A DNA stretch of 64,000 bases. It comes from Gillisia sp. Hel1_33_143 (GTDB lineage Bacteria > Bacteroidota > Bacteroidia > Flavobacteriales > Flavobacteriaceae). The stretch lies in the NCBI RefSeq assembly GCF_900104765.1, contig NZ_LT629737.1:1364001-1428000 (forward strand). The letters run 5' to 3'. The translations under genes and the position numbers were made by a program. The notes below the pieces were generated by a model. That model was not told the origin of the DNA. It did no database searches and saw only the letters and a program-made list of their open reading frames with translations. Position 1 is the stretch's first letter, and each line of letters opens with the position of its first letter. Positions 44,897-53,435 of the stretch are shown here, piece after piece.

Positions 44897-45594
44897 TGAA
44901 TAAGAAGGTAGAGGTTCGAGATCTAGGATTAAAAGATTACAAGGAGACCTGGGATTATCAAGAACAGGTTTTTAAAGAAATTCTAGATCTAAAGATCAGA
45001 AATAGGAGAGAGAATCTTGATCTGGAAACGCCTAATTATTTGTTGATGGTGGAGCATCCACATGTCTATACTCTAGGAAAAAGTGGCGATCTGGAAAATC
45101 TTCTACTTTCTGAGGCGCAATTGAAATCTAAAAATGCTAGTTTCTATAAAATAAATAGAGGAGGAGACATCACTTATCATGGTCCCGGACAATTGGTGGG
45201 GTATCCAATTTTAGATCTTGAAAATTTCTTTACTGACATTCATAAATATTTAAGATTTCTGGAAGAGGCTATAATGTTAACGCTTTTGGAGTATGGTTTA
45301 AAACCACAGCGCAGTAAAGGCGAAACCGGAGTCTGGTTGGATGTAGATACACCTTTTGCTAGAAAGATATGTGCAATGGGCGTTCGTGCTAGTCGATGGG
45401 TTACCATGCATGGATTTGCATTGAACGTAAATGCCGATCTTGGTTATTTTGACAATATTATTCCCTGCGGAATTAAAGGCAAAGCGGTAACTTCATTAAA
45501 TGTAGAACTTGGCCAAAAAGAGGTTTCTATGAAAGAAGTTGAAGAAAAAGTGTTGAAGCATTTTGCTAAGCTTTTTGAAGCAGAACAGGTATAA
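44896..45594 (+). CDS. lipB: Octanoyl-[ACP]:protein N-octanoyltransferase
   Basis: LipB transfers octanoyl groups from acyl carrier protein to lipoyl domains, the first step of lipoic acid cofactor synthesis. The 232-residue protein shows VEHPHVYTLGKSGD, RGGDITYHGPGQLVGYPI, the catalytic Lys in ARKICAMGVRASRW and the catalytic Cys in IIPCGIKGKAVTSL. It follows yqaE with a one-base stop/start overlap and converges on the large lipoprotein gene with 8 bp between the stops. Confidence 0.96.
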   Translation: MNKKVEVRDLGLKDYKETWDYQEQVFKEILDLKIRNRRENLDLETPNYLLMVEHPHVYTLGKSGDLENLLLSEAQLKSKNASFYKINRGGDITYHGPGQLVGYPILDLENFFTDIHKYLRFLEEAIMLTLLEYGLKPQRSKGETGVWLDVDTPFARKICAMGVRASRWVTMHGFALNVNADLGYFDNIIPCGIKGKAVTSLNVELGQKEVSMKEVEEKVLKHFAKLFEAEQV

Positions 45595-45602
45595 GTAGGT
45601 TT

Positions 45603-48053
45603 TTAAAGATCATAGATTAGTACAGCGTTTTCATCTCCTTTAACAGAAAACTGTATTGAATTTCCACTATTGTTAAGATCTAAATTAGAAGTTCCAAAAA
45701 CAGGGAAGCCCGGTAGAAGTTCACCATCCTTATTAAAGATATAAACCTTTTTAGCCTGAGTATCTGTAATTCCGATAAAAGTCTTACCATTTACATTGAA
45801 TATTTGTGGTTTGGTATAAATCCCAAAGTCTAGATTTACCTCATTCTTATCGATCTTCAGGATGTTTTCAGACAAGGTTACCTTGAGGTCTTCTTTAACC
45901 ACTAATTTTAAGTGGACAGAATTCTCTACAGAAGATCTTGTAACCTTACCTTTTTCATTTATAGTTACTATTTTTCCATCCTCATTTACATTAACAAAGT
46001 TTCTAACTTCTGGATACCACTGGTTTTCGCCAAATTTTATCTTGTCTTTCACAGGGATTCTAGTTTTTCCCTGTCTGCTTAAAATATGAACCTGTCCATT
46101 TTCTTCTGAAACAAGGATGTAATCTTTTCTGTTTATTCTGATGTGTTTTGGAGGTAAAACTATCGTAGTTTTTGTCTTATTAAAATTGAATCCATCTACC
46201 CCTCGTGCCTTGGCATCTAGCATGTAGACCTGATTTTTTTGAGTGATAACAAATCTGTAATCTCTTTTGCTATCATAATCAAAAATACTAAGAGGTTGGG
46301 TGATGGCATCTTTATAATTTTTAGGAAAAGGTTTTACATCATTCCCATTCCTATCTAAAACTTCAAAAGAATTTTGAGTGGTAAAAGCCATTTGTAGATT
46401 TCCATTCTTGTATAGGTCTATCTGCTCAATGGCACCAATAATTCTTCCGTCCAGTTTTTTCTTCCAAAGAACTTTTCCATCGGTATTTAATAAATACAGT
46501 TCATTTTTTTCATTTTGAACCGCCACTTCCAGACTTTTGGTGTCGTGGTTTTTTACAAGAAAAGGTGTTGTGGCAATCTTACCATCTATTTTTAAAGGGG
46601 AATTTGCTTTTACAGTAGTAGAGACACCAGAGGGAATACTTCCGCTTTTTTTACTCATAACCGCATGAATATGAGAAAAATTGGAATCTTGAACGAATTG
46701 TACTGCCACTACTGGATAATCTTTAAGGTCTACTTTTTCCAGATCCTCCAAAAGTTCATCATTCACTACCTTTTTTAAGGCCTCTGTAAAATGTGAATTA
46801 TTACCTACTATTAATAGACTGGAAGAACTGGCTAATTGTGAAACCGTCTCTTTGTAATAACCTTGTTTACTTAAGGTGGAATTATTTTGATAGCTAGAGA
46901 TCAAATTTTCCAAAACGGTTATAGTTTCACCAAACAGTACAAATTCATCTGTAAAAGCATAGTATTTTAATTTCATTGGTGATACTAAAGGGGCTAAGAA
47001 TTGAGAGTAATCTATATTGTTACTATAAATGGAAATATCTCTAAACTCAGAAGCTATATCCTGAGAATTGGAAATGGCATCGAAAGCCAATTCTGGATCT
47101 GTAGTGGTAAGAACAAGAGTGTTGCCGTATGTGTTAAAAATCACACCGGCTTCTCGTGTATAATTTAAAATATTGGTTTCAGGCAATTCTAAAGAATCAA
47201 TTCTTGAAGCTTCTAGATTTTTATACAGTTTGCCAAAGTTTTGATAAGTAAAAGAATAAAATCCGCTGGCAGATGTTGGAGTGATGTCTGCTATTCTATT
47301 GGCTTGAGCAGTAATGTTGTCGAACAGCTTTAAACTGTTGTCTGCATCTTTACCGGAAATAGAGATCCCGTTTAGTTGAATGTCTTTTGAGTTAATATCA
47401 AAATCTAAAGACATCCATCCATCGCTAAAGTTGAGGGGAAGCGAATTTTCTTTAAATGTATTTTTTAGTGTCCTATCTAGTTGATCCTGATTAATTAGAA
47501 TTGAAGTTTTGCTCTTATCTGCCGCCGCTAGTGCTTTTGAAAAGGTTTCACTGTTTTCTTCCTTTCTATTGATGCTTTCTAATAAAAGTGTTCTGGAATT
47601 ACTCGCTATAAAGTCTCCATTTTTTACGGTTGTAAAAACCATTAAATTATCTAGAGTATATTTCTTGAAAGTTTCGCCTTCAATAGTTAAGGTTTCTACG
47701 GTTTTATTCTTTGTAGAATCAAGGTCAAAGAAACCTTCTTTAAATTCAGTAATATATAGGTATTCATAACCCGATTTGGATTTTGTAAAACTAAGTAAAG
47801 AAGATTTACCTGAAGAGGTAAATTTACTGATGTTCCTTAGTTCTTCTATAGGAAGGGATTTTAATAAAGTAATATTCTTTTGAAAAAACGCAGTGCTGTC
47901 TATCTTATTTATAAAAGTATACAGATCATTAGACTGAATTATAAAATCTGCCTTCTCAGAAACAAACTGTAAAGAGTTAGATTCTGAAGTTTTGTCTTGT
48001 TTGCAAGAGATAATAAGAAATAGGAATAAGTAGACTGCGTAATATTTTTTCAT
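45603..48053 (-). CDS. Large lipoprotein of unknown function with beta-propeller-like C-terminal half
   Basis: An 816-residue lipoprotein (lipobox ISC, Cys 17). Residues 20-470 show no family I recognise: alternating strands and helices with Ser/Thr-rich loops. The later half has repeated patterns of the PQQ/WD40 type (LLNTDGKVLWKKKLDG; NGNDVKPFPKNYK; LVSEENGQVHILSRQGK; IFNKDGELLPGFPV), suggesting a beta-propeller as in BamB. It follows rnhB on the minus strand. Its place is probably the periplasmic face of the inner or outer membrane; function is unknown. Confidence 0.8.
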   Translation of the reverse strand: MKKYYAVYLFLFLIISCKQDKTSESNSLQFVSEKADFIIQSNDLYTFINKIDSTAFFQKNITLLKSLPIEELRNISKFTSSGKSSLLSFTKSKSGYEYLYITEFKEGFFDLDSTKNKTVETLTIEGETFKKYTLDNLMVFTTVKNGDFIASNSRTLLLESINRKEENSETFSKALAAADKSKTSILINQDQLDRTLKNTFKENSLPLNFSDGWMSLDFDINSKDIQLNGISISGKDADNSLKLFDNITAQANRIADITPTSASGFYSFTYQNFGKLYKNLEASRIDSLELPETNILNYTREAGVIFNTYGNTLVLTTTDPELAFDAISNSQDIASEFRDISIYSNNIDYSQFLAPLVSPMKLKYYAFTDEFVLFGETITVLENLISSYQNNSTLSKQGYYKETVSQLASSSSLLIVGNNSHFTEALKKVVNDELLEDLEKVDLKDYPVVAVQFVQDSNFSHIHAVMSKKSGSIPSGVSTTVKANSPLKIDGKIATTPFLVKNHDTKSLEVAVQNEKNELYLLNTDGKVLWKKKLDGRIIGAIEQIDLYKNGNLQMAFTTQNSFEVLDRNGNDVKPFPKNYKDAITQPLSIFDYDSKRDYRFVITQKNQVYMLDAKARGVDGFNFNKTKTTIVLPPKHIRINRKDYILVSEENGQVHILSRQGKTRIPVKDKIKFGENQWYPEVRNFVNVNEDGKIVTINEKGKVTRSSVENSVHLKLVVKEDLKVTLSENILKIDKNEVNLDFGIYTKPQIFNVNGKTFIGITDTQAKKVYIFNKDGELLPGFPVFGTSNLDLNNSGNSIQFSVKGDENAVLIYDL

Positions 48054-48083
48054 ACAGTAGAAAATTTTAACTAAGGTGCTAAG

Positions 48084-48683
48084 TTATAATTCTAGTTTCA
48101 ATTGATCGGGTAGCAGTTTAAAAGTTTGTCTATGATATTGAGTAGTTCCATACTTTGCAATAGCTTCTCTGTGTTCTTTGGTTGGATAGCCTTTATTCTT
48201 TTTCCAATTATACATGGGGTATTCTAGGTCTATTTTTTTCATATACTCATCTCTATAAGTTTTAGCCAGTATAGATGCAGCTGCAATATTTAAGTATTTC
48301 CCATCACCTTTCACTACACAGAGATGAGGAATGTCTTTATATGTTTTAAATCTGTTGCCATCTACAAGAATATGTTCTGGAATAGAAGATAGAAGATCTA
48401 TGCTATGATGCATGGCAAGGAATGAGGCATTTAAAATGTTAATTTCATCAATTTTATGATTATCTACATGTGCCACGCCATAGCAAACAGCCTTTTTTTC
48501 GATAATTAGCCTTAATTCGTCTCTATTTTTACCTGTTACGATCTTAGAATCATTTAAAATTTTATTTTTAAATCTTTTGGGTAAAATAACAGCTGCTGCA
48601 ACCACGGGACCAGCAAGACAGCCTCTTCCGGCTTCATCTGTACCACATTCTAATTGACTTTTGGAATAGGAATTTCTTAACAT
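48084..48683 (-). CDS. rnhB: Ribonuclease HII
   Basis: RNase HII nicks RNA-DNA hybrids, mainly at single ribonucleotides in DNA. The 199-residue protein carries the catalytic DEAGRG ([20 protein letters not shown]), and later ILVDGNRFK and [22 protein letters not shown], all typical. It is the first gene of a two-gene minus-strand unit with the large lipoprotein (30-bp gap) and diverges from susC. Confidence 0.96.
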   Translation of the reverse strand: MLRNSYSKSQLECGTDEAGRGCLAGPVVAAAVILPKRFKNKILNDSKIVTGKNRDELRLIIEKKAVCYGVAHVDNHKIDEINILNASFLAMHHSIDLLSSIPEHILVDGNRFKTYKDIPHLCVVKGDGKYLNIAAASILAKTYRDEYMKKIDLEYPMYNWKKNKGYPTKEHREAIAKYGTTQYHRQTFKLLPDQLKLEL

Positions 48684-48706
48684 TAAGATAATAATTTAAA
48701 AATATT

Positions 48707-48724
48707 TACGCAACCTACGCAACC
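48707..48724. repeat. 9-bp tandem direct repeat TACGCAACC before susC
   Basis: TACGCAACC occurs twice in immediate succession (48707-48715 and 48716-48724). The second GCAACC, followed 15 bp later by CATCTA (48740-48745), resembles an extracytoplasmic-function sigma-type promoter. No TAnnTTTG box is present before susC. The reading as a promoter is inference. Confidence 0.4.
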
Positions 48725-48745
48725 ATTTGGTTTTTTGTGCATCTA

Positions 48746-48775
48746 CTTAACAGCGTTGTGTTAAGATTTTAACAC
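48746..48775. promoter_or_regulatory. Overlapping inverted repeats before susC
   Basis: CTTAACA (48746-48752) pairs with TGTTAAG (48759-48765), while GTGTTAA (48758-48764) can pair with TTAACAC (48769-48775). The middle arm is shared, so the two hairpins exclude each other, or the arms serve as operator half-sites. It lies 77 bp before the susC ATG. Confidence 0.5.
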
Positions 48776-48851
48776 TTCAAGATCTTAGATTAGTACTTCA
48801 TTAAGGAATATCAACGGTCTTGGGCGCAGGCTAATTCAAATTAACAAAATA

Positions 48852-51800
48852 ATGAAAAAAAAATTAAATGTAATTCTAACACTATTTTTAGTGTTTGTGG
48901 TGCAATTAACCTTTGCACAGGAAAAAACCGTTACCGGAACGGTTAGCGATAATCAGGGGTTACCTCTTCCAGGGGTAAACGTTATTGTTAAGGGTACAAA
49001 CAATGGAACACAAACAGACTTTGATGGAAATTTCCAAATTTCTACTGCTACAGGTCAGGTGATTGTATTCTCTTATGTTGGTTTTGCAACCCAAAGTCAA
49101 ACAGTAGGTGCTTCTAATACTATTAATGTAACATTAGATGTAGATGCTGCCGCTTTAGATGAAGTAATTGTACTTGGATACAGCACTAAAGGTGTTGAAG
49201 AAGTTACAGGTTCATCTGTTCAATTAGGTGGTGAAGAAATAGCTAAGTCTCCTGCAGTTTCTGTAGAACAAGCTTTACAAGGTAAAGTAGCTGGTCTTCA
49301 AATCTCTCAATCTTCTGGTACTCCTGGTTCTATTCAGGATATCCGTATTAGAGGTATAAGTTCTATCAACGGAGCTAATGATCCTTTATATGTAATTGAT
49401 GGAGTGCCGGTTTCTAACAACAACATTTCAGGAAGTGCTAACTATTCTTCTTTAAACCCATTAGCATCTATCAACAGTCAGGATATCGCAAGTATTACTG
49501 TACTTAAAGATGCATCTGCTACTGCTGCTTATGGAGCACGTGGATCTAACGGGGTTATTGTTGTTACAACTAAGTCTGGTGCATCTGGAGATACTAGTTT
49601 CACATTCTCTTCTCAAGTAGGTTTCCAAAATGACGCTTATAACAAGAGAGACGTTTTAACTGGTCCTCAGAGATATGAATTATTAGGTGAAGCTTTATTG
49701 CGTTCTTATGGACCTAATGGAACTGTAAGAGATCTTGGAGTAACTACTCCTGCTGAAGCTCGTGGTTTAATTCCATCTATTGATGCGAATTATGATGGTA
49801 CTTCTGTGTACGATTGGGCTGGAGAAATTAGAAATGAAGATGCTTTAACTCAAAACTATACTTTTTCTGCTTCTGGTGGAGGTGAAAAGTCTAGCTTCTA
49901 CGCTTCTTTAGGTTACAACAATACTGAAGCTACAGTAATTGGAAGTGATTTCGAAAGAATTAATGGGTCTTTAAACTTTGACAGAGATTTAAGAAGCAAC
50001 TTAAAATTATCTCAGTCTATCAATGTTTCTAACATTACTCAAAACCCGGTATTAGAAAACGGTACTTTCTTCTCGAATCCTTTTATTACTAGAGTTCTTA
50101 TGAACCCTTTCAATAATATTCGTAACGATGATGGTACTTATAATATCGATCTTCCTTTTGGTTCTCTTCCAAACATCTTCTACGTTAACGAAAACAACGT
50201 AACTAGAAATGCATTAACAAGAGCTATTACAAACACCAAATTAGATTGGGAATTATTTGATGGTCTTACTTTCTCTAATAGATTAGGTTTAGATTACCAA
50301 TTAAACGAATACAACAACTACAATAACAGATACGAAGGTGACGGTGCTGAAGTAAACGGAACTATCGCTGTGTCTGATGAAAAGAACTTTAACTTGGTTT
50401 ACCAAGGATCTTTAAACTATGGCTTCAAATTAGGTGAAGATCATAACTTTGATTTTACTGCTCTTTTTGAATACCAAAAAAATCAGAACTCTTACTTATT
50501 TGGATCAGGAGAAAACTTCCCAGTAGATGGTCTAATTCAAATTAACACTGCAAGTGCTAACTTTGATGCAGATTCACAATTTAGTGACTGGTATAATGTT
50601 TCTTATTTAGGGTTAATTAACTATAACTATGCTGGTAAATATGTGGTAGATGGAACAATTCGTCGTGAAGGTTCTTCTAGATTTGCTCCAGGAAATAGAT
50701 TTGGTACTTTTGGATCTGTAGGTGCAGCTTGGAATATTCACAGAGAAGACTTTATGTCTAACTCAGTTTTTAACACGTTAAGACTAAGAACTTCTTATGG
50801 TATTACAGGTAACAACGGTGTAGGTCTTAATGCTTACCAACCATTGTTAACGTATAGTGCAAACTATGCAGATAACGGAGCAGGTTTCCCATCACAATTT
50901 GGAAATGCAGATCTTACTTGGGAAAAAGGTGAATCTTTTGACTTAGGAGTTTCTTTTGGATTACTTCAAAATAGAGTTTCTGGATCTTTTGCTTACTACA
51001 ACCGTAGAACATATGATCTTTTATTAGATGTGCCATTATCTTTAACTACCGGGTTTGATGTACAAGCTAGAAACGTAGGAGAAATGGTGAATAAAGGTAT
51101 CGAAGCAGAACTTGCTGTTGATGTTATTAAAACTGAAGACTTTACTTGGAATGTATCTGCTAACTACGCAACTGTAGATAACGAAGTTACCGAACTTGCT
51201 GTAGGTGCAGATGGTAATGATTTAGATACTGAAGCTGGAAGTAGCTACAAAACTACTCGTACAGGATTACCTTTACGTTCTTGGTTCATGAGAACTTGGG
51301 CTGGTGTAGATACAGAAACTGGTGCTCCAACTTGGTATGTTAACGGTAGAGATGGAGAAGTTACTTCAAACTACAACGCTGCTCAAAGAGTAGATCAAAA
51401 TGCAAGTGCTTTACCAACTTATTCTGGAGGTTTAGGAATGAGATTTGATTATAGAGGTTTCTTTGCTGAAGGAAATGCTTACTTTGCAGGTGGACACAAG
51501 ATCTACGAGCAATACGCGCAATTCTACTTAAGAACTAACTCATTTACATTAGGAACTTACAATGGTGCTGCAGAATTATTAGAGAGATGGCAACAACCAG
51601 GTGACGTTACAGACGTTCCAAAAGTAGATTACGGTACAAATGATAACTTCCATAATACATCATCTCGTCATTTATATGATGGTGACTATGTAAGATTGAA
51701 AAATGTTGCTGTAGGTTATTCTTTACCTTCTAGATTTGTAGAAACTATTGGTCTTGATGGGTTAACACTTACATTACGTGGAACAAATGTTGCTACATGG

Positions 51801-51911
51801 GTTAAGGATGATGGTTTAAAGCTAGATCCAGAAGTAAGAGCAAATGGATATACTGCATTAACTACACCTCCGGTTGAATCATATACTTTAGGTGTTAACA
51901 TTAAATTTTAA
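48852..51911 (+). CDS. susC: SusC/RagA-family TonB-dependent outer-membrane transporter
   Basis: A 1019-residue outer-membrane importer. A Sec signal peptide ends near residue 22 (LTFAQ); then a CarboxypepD_reg-like domain (VTGTVSDNQGLPLPGVNVIV), the TonB plug (PAVSVEQALQGKVAGLQIS, IRIRGISSINGANDPLYVID) and a 22-strand barrel ending in aromatic Phe (NIKF). It works with the SusD-like lipoprotein encoded 5 bp downstream, taking up oligosaccharides, peptides or other large nutrients with TonB energy. No glycoside hydrolase or sensor gene is nearby, so the substrate is open. Confidence 0.95.
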   Translation: MKKKLNVILTLFLVFVVQLTFAQEKTVTGTVSDNQGLPLPGVNVIVKGTNNGTQTDFDGNFQISTATGQVIVFSYVGFATQSQTVGASNTINVTLDVDAAALDEVIVLGYSTKGVEEVTGSSVQLGGEEIAKSPAVSVEQALQGKVAGLQISQSSGTPGSIQDIRIRGISSINGANDPLYVIDGVPVSNNNISGSANYSSLNPLASINSQDIASITVLKDASATAAYGARGSNGVIVVTTKSGASGDTSFTFSSQVGFQNDAYNKRDVLTGPQRYELLGEALLRSYGPNGTVRDLGVTTPAEARGLIPSIDANYDGTSVYDWAGEIRNEDALTQNYTFSASGGGEKSSFYASLGYNNTEATVIGSDFERINGSLNFDRDLRSNLKLSQSINVSNITQNPVLENGTFFSNPFITRVLMNPFNNIRNDDGTYNIDLPFGSLPNIFYVNENNVTRNALTRAITNTKLDWELFDGLTFSNRLGLDYQLNEYNNYNNRYEGDGAEVNGTIAVSDEKNFNLVYQGSLNYGFKLGEDHNFDFTALFEYQKNQNSYLFGSGENFPVDGLIQINTASANFDADSQFSDWYNVSYLGLINYNYAGKYVVDGTIRREGSSRFAPGNRFGTFGSVGAAWNIHREDFMSNSVFNTLRLRTSYGITGNNGVGLNAYQPLLTYSANYADNGAGFPSQFGNADLTWEKGESFDLGVSFGLLQNRVSGSFAYYNRRTYDLLLDVPLSLTTGFDVQARNVGEMVNKGIEAELAVDVIKTEDFTWNVSANYATVDNEVTELAVGADGNDLDTEAGSSYKTTRTGLPLRSWFMRTWAGVDTETGAPTWYVNGRDGEVTSNYNAAQRVDQNASALPTYSGGLGMRFDYRGFFAEGNAYFAGGHKIYEQYAQFYLRTNSFTLGTYNGAAELLERWQQPGDVTDVPKVDYGTNDNFHNTSSRHLYDGDYVRLKNVAVGYSLPSRFVETIGLDGLTLTLRGTNVATWVKDDGLKLDPEVRANGYTALTTPPVESYTLGVNIKF

Positions 51912-51916
51912 GAAAA

Positions 51917-53320
51917 ATGAAAAAGAGTTTTAAATACATATTTACAATTGCTTTAGGATTAGGGATTCTTTCTTCTTGTTCTGAAGACAATTTAGATCCA
52001 ACTTTACAGCAATCTAAAGATATTGACCTTAGTGTTAATACTGTAAATGATCTACAGGCCGTAATTAATGGAGCCTATAACAGAATATCTCTTACAGATT
52101 ATTACGGGAGAGATAAGATAATTTTAGGAGAGGTTTTTGCTGATAATGCTTCTTCTAACGCGAATTCAAACCGTTTCGTAACAGAAGCTAGAATGGACTT
52201 GCTGGCAACTTCTGGTATTTCAGAAACATTGTGGGCAAGAATGTACTCGGTTATTGGTTCTGCGAACATTGTAATTAATGCTAGTGATATTAGCGGAGAT
52301 GAAGCTACTATCAATCAGATAAAAGGTCAAGCTTACGTTATTAGAGCTTTAGCTCATTTTGATCTAGTTACTTTCTACGGGCAACAAAATGTGAATGGTG
52401 GAAGTCTTTCTTCTGCAGGTGTTCCTTACGTAACTGCTTTTAGAGATGAGAACTCATTATTCCCAGCTCGTAATTCTGTACAAGAAGTAAGAGATATGGC
52501 TTATGCAGATTTAGAAATGGCTAAAAGCTTAATGGATGATAGTGTTGGAAATGTTGAGTTTATCAATACCTATGCTGCAAGTGCTATTGAAGCTAGAATC
52601 GCTAACTATTTTGGTGACTGGCAGAGATCTAAAGATGCTGCGGAAGAAGTAATTCTTTCTGGTAACTTTAGTGTAGTAGATGAATCTTCATTCTTAAATT
52701 CTTTTGCTATTGATGGGGCAGCTAATTCAATATTTGAAATAGCAAACTCAGAAACAGATAACGAAGGTATTGACGGTCTTGCTAACATTTACCAAGCTAC
52801 AAACTATGGTGATGTTATCGCTTTACCAAATTTAGCTGCTATCTATGAAGATGGTGATGTTAGAGGGGTATCTACAGATGATAAAGAAGGTGTAATTACT
52901 TTATATGCAAATGGAACTTTGAGAAATACTGGAAAATATCCATCTTTATCTCCATTTAAAGATAATATCTCTGTTGTGAGATATGAAGAAGTAGTTTTAA
53001 TATATGCTGAAGCTTTATTAGAAACTGGTGGTACAGATGCTCTTATGTATCTTAACATGATTCCTTCTAATAGAGGAGCATCAGAATATTCTGAGGCTAC
53101 TAAAGCTAACATCTTGTTAGAAAGAAGAAAAGAATTAGCTTTTGAAGGATTTAGATTCCATGACTTAGCTAGAACTAAAATGGATATTCCTTTTGTAGAT
53201 GTACAATTACAATTACATCAAGGTCCTGCATACGGAAGTTATAACTTTGCAATGCCAATTCCTCTTGCAGAAGATGATGCAAATGCTAATTTAGATCAGA
53301 ATTTTGGTTACGGAGACTAA
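51917..53320 (+). CDS. susD: SusD/RagB-family nutrient-binding lipoprotein
   Basis: A 467-residue surface lipoprotein (lipobox LSSC, Cys 21 or so) that forms the lid over SusC. Features: alpha-helical TPR-like fold, IKGQAYVIRALAHFDLVTFYGQ near residue 140 and the C-terminal ILLERRKELAFEGFRFHDLART, both hallmarks of SusD. It starts 5 bp after susC and ends before a terminator, so the pair forms a two-gene unit. Confidence 0.95.
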   Translation: MKKSFKYIFTIALGLGILSSCSEDNLDPTLQQSKDIDLSVNTVNDLQAVINGAYNRISLTDYYGRDKIILGEVFADNASSNANSNRFVTEARMDLLATSGISETLWARMYSVIGSANIVINASDISGDEATINQIKGQAYVIRALAHFDLVTFYGQQNVNGGSLSSAGVPYVTAFRDENSLFPARNSVQEVRDMAYADLEMAKSLMDDSVGNVEFINTYAASAIEARIANYFGDWQRSKDAAEEVILSGNFSVVDESSFLNSFAIDGAANSIFEIANSETDNEGIDGLANIYQATNYGDVIALPNLAAIYEDGDVRGVSTDDKEGVITLYANGTLRNTGKYPSLSPFKDNISVVRYEEVVLIYAEALLETGGTDALMYLNMIPSNRGASEYSEATKANILLERRKELAFEGFRFHDLARTKMDIPFVDVQLQLHQGPAYGSYNFAMPIPLAEDDANANLDQNFGYGD

Positions 53321-53345
53321 TTAGTTCTTGTAATCTTATAATATT

Positions 53346-53371
53346 AAACCGCCCATTATGGGCGGTTTTTT
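53346..53371 (+). terminator. Terminator after the susCD pair
   Basis: AAACCGCCCATTATGGGCGGTTTTTT: an 11-bp stem with 4-base loop and T run, 26 bp after the susD stop. Confidence 0.9.
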
Positions 53372-53408
53372 GTTTTTATACAAACTCCTTCTGTTCGCTT
53401 AATTATTT

Positions 53409-53416
53409 TACTTTTG
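53409..53416 (+). promoter_or_regulatory. -7 promoter element of the putative porin gene
   Basis: TACTTTTG matches TAnnTTTG, 19 bp before the ATG at 53436. Confidence 0.5.
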
Positions 53417-53435
53417 TAGAAGTTGATATATAAAA

